From the NCBI RefSeq assembly GCF_007746795.1, contig NZ_CP036343.1, forward strand, positions 2,717,369 through 2,781,368: a stretch of DNA of 64,000 nucleotides, read 5' to 3'. Positions 61,414-64,000 of the stretch are shown one piece after another. This stretch comes from Gimesia algae. Its GTDB lineage: Bacteria; Planctomycetota; Planctomycetia; Planctomycetales; Planctomycetaceae. A model generated the notes under the pieces. It had not been told where the DNA came from. It was given only the letters and a program-made list of their open reading frames with translations, and searched no databases. The position numbers were made by a program, and so were the translations under genes. Positions within the stretch are counted from its first letter, which is position 1; each line of letters begins with the position of its first letter.

Positions 61414-62615
61414 GTACTTCCAGTGCCATCAGAGCCGTCACCGAAAAACTGGCTCATCTACTAAGCCAGGTCCTGTCCAATGGTATTATTTCGACAAAGA
61501 CACCAGACAATATAGATGGCGAAAATCAGAATCCACTCAACATTTTTTTGTATCATATCGCGGTGAACGGAACCTGGCGCAATCAGGATCTGCCTGTCTC
61601 TGGACAAAGAGGTCAACCCAGACGTCCTCTCCTGGCATTGAATCTCTATTATCTGGTCTCGGTTGCAGAGGAAAAGCAGCTGGACGCGTACGACATACTT
61701 GGCCGAGCCATGCTCTTCCTCCACGAACAACCTGTATTAACCGGATTCGATTACGCTTCCGGCATCAGGAACCAGAGAGACCCGATTCGAGTTACTCTGC
61801 AGCCACTTAATCTCGATGAACTCACTAAGCTGTGGTCGGGATTTCAAACACCCTATCGAACATCAGTGGCCTATGAAGTGGGAACGGTGCTCATTGAAAG
61901 TGTAACCCCCGACCCAGCGCCGTTACCCGTGCTGAGTCGAGGAGAAGACGGGACTGGTTGGAATACCGCGATTCGATTTCCTCCACTACTCACTGGAGCA
62001 CGATTTCAAAACAGGAACCAGTATGGAGCCAGAATCGGAGAAACGGTCACACTCATCGGCGAAAATCTGGGAGTTTACCAGAAAATGAAGGTTATTTTTC
62101 AACACCAGCAGCTTAATAAGCAGGACATCGTTGATATCGACGCCGAAACCAAAAATGACCGGGAAATTGTCATCAAAATCTCGGAATTGCCAGAAAAATG
62201 GCGTGCGGGGGTTTACCTGGTTCACGTACAGGATGGGCCAGAGATCATAGTACCGGCAATGTCAACCAATCAAATCCCCATAGCACTGCTGCCAGAAATC
62301 ACCGGGACGGAGCTAACAGTCAGGGACGTTGATCAGAATCATCTAAGACTGGAGATACCATGCCGTCCCCCGGTGAAAGACGGACAGCGAGTGCAGATTA
62401 TCATTGGTTCGGTCGAACTGAAGAATGTAATTTTTGATCAGGATAAGCTAGTTGCAGAGTGGAATCAAAAACAAATCAAAATACCACCCGCTGATAAACC
62501 TGATGAATTACCTTACGCCCGATTGAGAATCGATGGCGCTGAAAGTCTGATCTATGATCCGACCAAGCTGGAAAATGGATTCAACACAACTTTATTAGTT
62601 AAAGGACTTCCCTGA
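61410..62615 (+). CDS. DUF4255 (Pvc16/Afp16-like) tail-terminator protein
   Basis: 401 residues; ATG overlaps the previous stop. The N-terminal Pvc16-type domain (about 1-190) has MSTSSAIRAVTEKLAHLLSQ, NPLNIFLYHIAVNGTWRNQD, PLLALNLYYLVSVAEEKQLD, LLG-like DILGRAMLFLHEQPVLTG and LNLDELTKLWSGFQTPYRTS ('W-x-x-x-x-x-P-Y-R-x-S'), all typical. The C-terminal half (about 195-400) is an Ig/IPT-like beta domain (GARIGETVTLIGENLGVYQK), an extension seen in some eCIS families. Afp16 caps the sheath-tube end and sets particle length. The gene lies between the linker gene and the ATPase gene. Confidence 0.88.
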   Translation: MSTSSAIRAVTEKLAHLLSQVLSNGIISTKTPDNIDGENQNPLNIFLYHIAVNGTWRNQDLPVSGQRGQPRRPLLALNLYYLVSVAEEKQLDAYDILGRAMLFLHEQPVLTGFDYASGIRNQRDPIRVTLQPLNLDELTKLWSGFQTPYRTSVAYEVGTVLIESVTPDPAPLPVLSRGEDGTGWNTAIRFPPLLTGARFQNRNQYGARIGETVTLIGENLGVYQKMKVIFQHQQLNKQDIVDIDAETKNDREIVIKISELPEKWRAGVYLVHVQDGPEIIVPAMSTNQIPIALLPEITGTELTVRDVDQNHLRLEIPCRPPVKDGQRVQIIIGSVELKNVIFDQDKLVAEWNQKQIKIPPADKPDELPYARLRIDGAESLIYDPTKLENGFNTTLLVKGLP

Positions 62616-62619
62616 TATC

Positions 62620-64000
62620 GTGTCGACACCGGACCAGAAACGATGGATGGAATTAAATGATCGCTATGTGACAGCGGCTGTTGCCTGGGTGCGCGCCCTG
62701 CTGGTGGAACGAATGCGGGTGTCGCATCCTCCAAAACCACGCAGGCGGAAATACAGATTATTATCCTGGCTGTGGGGAAGACGGAACTCGAAAGATAGTG
62801 TGGATGCGATGTCAGTGACTTCGGAACCGCCAGCCGCGTCAGTCAGCGTCGCTGAGGCGACTGCGATGCTGGACGCAGCGAAAGCAGAACTTCAAGCTGC
62901 CGGTTTTCGCTCTGCCCTCTCCCAATTATCTCATCAATTTCAGCTGAGTGCCTTTGAAGAGAGCATTCTTCTTCTATGCCTGGCTTTCGAACTCGACACT
63001 CAAATCGGCTGGATGTGCGGGCAAATTCAGGATCAGACCGTTTACTCCTGTCCCAATTTCGGCCTGGCGATGAGTCTATTTAATCAGCCGCAATGGCAGA
63101 TCGAATCGGAATGGATTGCGATACCGCCTGGTCGACCTTTGAGAAAATGTCGGCTTGTTGACTTTCGTCATTCCACGGGAACCCCTGTCTTCGGGGAGGA
63201 ACTGCAACTGGAAGAAACCATTCTGCATTACCTCCGCGGCGTACAATCCGTCGACGTGCGTCTGGCATTTTCGGCAACACCATTCACAAAGACCGGTGCA
63301 GGACTGTCCCCGTCTCAGAAATCCAGCCTGGATCATGCCTTGCAGACGATCTGCAGCACTTCGACATCATCCGTGGTTGTCCAGCTACTCGGCTCGAATC
63401 CGGAAGAATCACTGCGTTTTGCCTGCGCACTTGCCAGGCGGATTCAACTCAAGCTGTTCGGAATGCCCCTTGAACGACTCCCCGCCTCGGCACTCGATTT
63501 AGAAGATTTTGCACAGCTCTGGCAGCGAGACAGCACGCTGTTCGATCTGGTCCTGACTCTGGATGCGCAGCAAACGGGAGGGGCAACAGAACCAGTCTCG
63601 TCGAGCCGGGTAAGGCAACTTCTGGAACAGGTACAGACGCCGGTCTTTATCATCACGCGCGAGCGACTTGATCTACCGGGGGCAGGTGATATCTGTATTG
63701 ACGTTACTGCACCTGCCGTCACGGAGCAGTATGACGTCTGGAAAAAGGCACTGCCTGCTGACCTTGATGACAGGCTTCAACTGGCTGGAGAACTTTCGTG
63801 GCAATTCACACTGGATCACAGAACGATCCAGAATGTGATCGACGACGTCACGGGACAAGCAAAAGTGCCGACACATTCCGAAATCGCTCGCCTGATTCGA
63901 CGTGCTTGTCGCGAACGTACCAGGCCGCGTCTGGAAGGACTGGCACAGCGAATCGAGATCAAGTCTACATGGTCTGACCTGGTTTTGGAGGCCGATAGCG
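62620..64000 (+). CDS. eCIS AAA+ ATPase (Pvc15/Afp15-like), N-terminal part
   Basis: The frame from GTG 62620 stays open to the right edge (460 residues); an ATG at 62647 is an alternative start. The N-terminus VSTPDQKRWMELNDRYVTAA has an arginine-rich linker, then ALSQLSHQFQLSAFEESILL and CLAFELDTQIG, followed by RLVDFRHSTGTPVFGEELQL and EETILHYLRGVQSVDVRLA: the winged-helix N-terminal region that precedes the ATPase core in eCIS AAA proteins. The last visible residues (RLEGLAQRIEIKSTWSDLVL) are the usual lead-in to the AAA domain. Walker motifs lie beyond the window. Afp15 is needed for particle assembly or release. It starts 4 bases after the DUF4255 stop. Confidence 0.85.
   Translation, partial: MSTPDQKRWMELNDRYVTAAVAWVRALLVERMRVSHPPKPRRRKYRLLSWLWGRRNSKDSVDAMSVTSEPPAASVSVAEATAMLDAAKAELQAAGFRSALSQLSHQFQLSAFEESILLLCLAFELDTQIGWMCGQIQDQTVYSCPNFGLAMSLFNQPQWQIESEWIAIPPGRPLRKCRLVDFRHSTGTPVFGEELQLEETILHYLRGVQSVDVRLAFSATPFTKTGAGLSPSQKSSLDHALQTICSTSTSSVVVQLLGSNPEESLRFACALARRIQLKLFGMPLERLPASALDLEDFAQLWQRDSTLFDLVLTLDAQQTGGATEPVSSSRVRQLLEQVQTPVFIITRERLDLPGAGDICIDVTAPAVTEQYDVWKKALPADLDDRLQLAGELSWQFTLDHRTIQNVIDDVTGQAKVPTHSEIARLIRRACRERTRPRLEGLAQRIEIKSTWSDLVLEADS

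Noticed and set aside
53238..64000. Prophage or type VI secretion interpretation of the sheath/tube genes
   Set aside because: No capsid, terminase, lysis or integrase gene and no TssJLM-type membrane complex is seen. DUF4255 and the AAA ATPase with winged-helix N-terminus fit eCIS instead. The right side of the locus is unseen, so this is a strong preference rather than proof.

Overview
The window looks like chromosomal DNA of a planctomycete, probably Planctomycetaceae and Gimesia-like. The lineage markers are a DUF1549/DUF1553 - DUF1501 - WD40 gene trio, sulfatases with the C-x-P-S-R maturation motif, a PQQ-propeller membrane protein, a PEGA lipoprotein, a secreted leucine-rich-repeat protein and tRNA genes without an encoded CCA. 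The genus is an inference from gene content; no rRNA or universal marker is present.

Layout. 0-7 kb: tail of a sodium/solute symporter, a secreted esterase, a PEGA lipoprotein, tRNA-Pro(GGG), a lipoprotein, an aldo/keto reductase and a secreted type I phosphodiesterase carrying an apparently permuted LamG insert. 6.6-12.3 kb: a TetR repressor divergent from an RND efflux adaptor and pump. 12.3-14.2 kb: OsmC and a transglutaminase-like protein. 14.2-20 kb: an ECF42-type sigma factor with a minus-strand train of DGPF/YCII, VOC and DUF1579 genes and a DoxX gene. 20-26 kb: a double-headed GntR regulator, a PhoX-like protein and an Mla-type lipid transport operon (permease, ATPase, MCE protein). 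26.6-38.5 kb: the planctomycete surface and secretory genes. 38.8-43.8 kb: a three-domain LplT-PlsC-Aas fusion, LexA and a DinB-family gene broken by one amber codon. 44-51.7 kb: tRNA-Ala(GGC), a Flp-like pilin, a lipoprotein, a TPR lipoprotein, M48 and MtfA-like peptidases and a sulfatase stump.

From 53.2 kb to the right edge lies one end of an extracellular contractile injection system (eCIS; Afp/PVC/MAC-like). In order: a papain-fold protein that has apparently lost its catalytic His and Asn, sheath 1, tube 1, a recombination scar, sheath 2, tube 2, a zinc-ribbon T4-baseplate-chaperone-like protein, a protein with 23 perfect-length 12-bp repeats, a DUF4255 (Pvc16-like) cap protein, and the N-terminal half of the eCIS AAA+ ATPase, which runs off the window. 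A tandem duplication of about 2.6-2.9 kb created the two sheath/tube pairs. The tubes are identical in protein and the sheath ends nearly so, but the sheath middles are unrelated in length and sequence, and sheath 1 carries a long charged helical insert. A perfect 10-bp inverted repeat sits where the sheaths begin to differ. This locus is the most unusual part of the window.

Six copies of an 85-89 bp element with a conserved inverted repeat lie only between genes across the window. It looks like an uncharacterised REP/MITE-like family.
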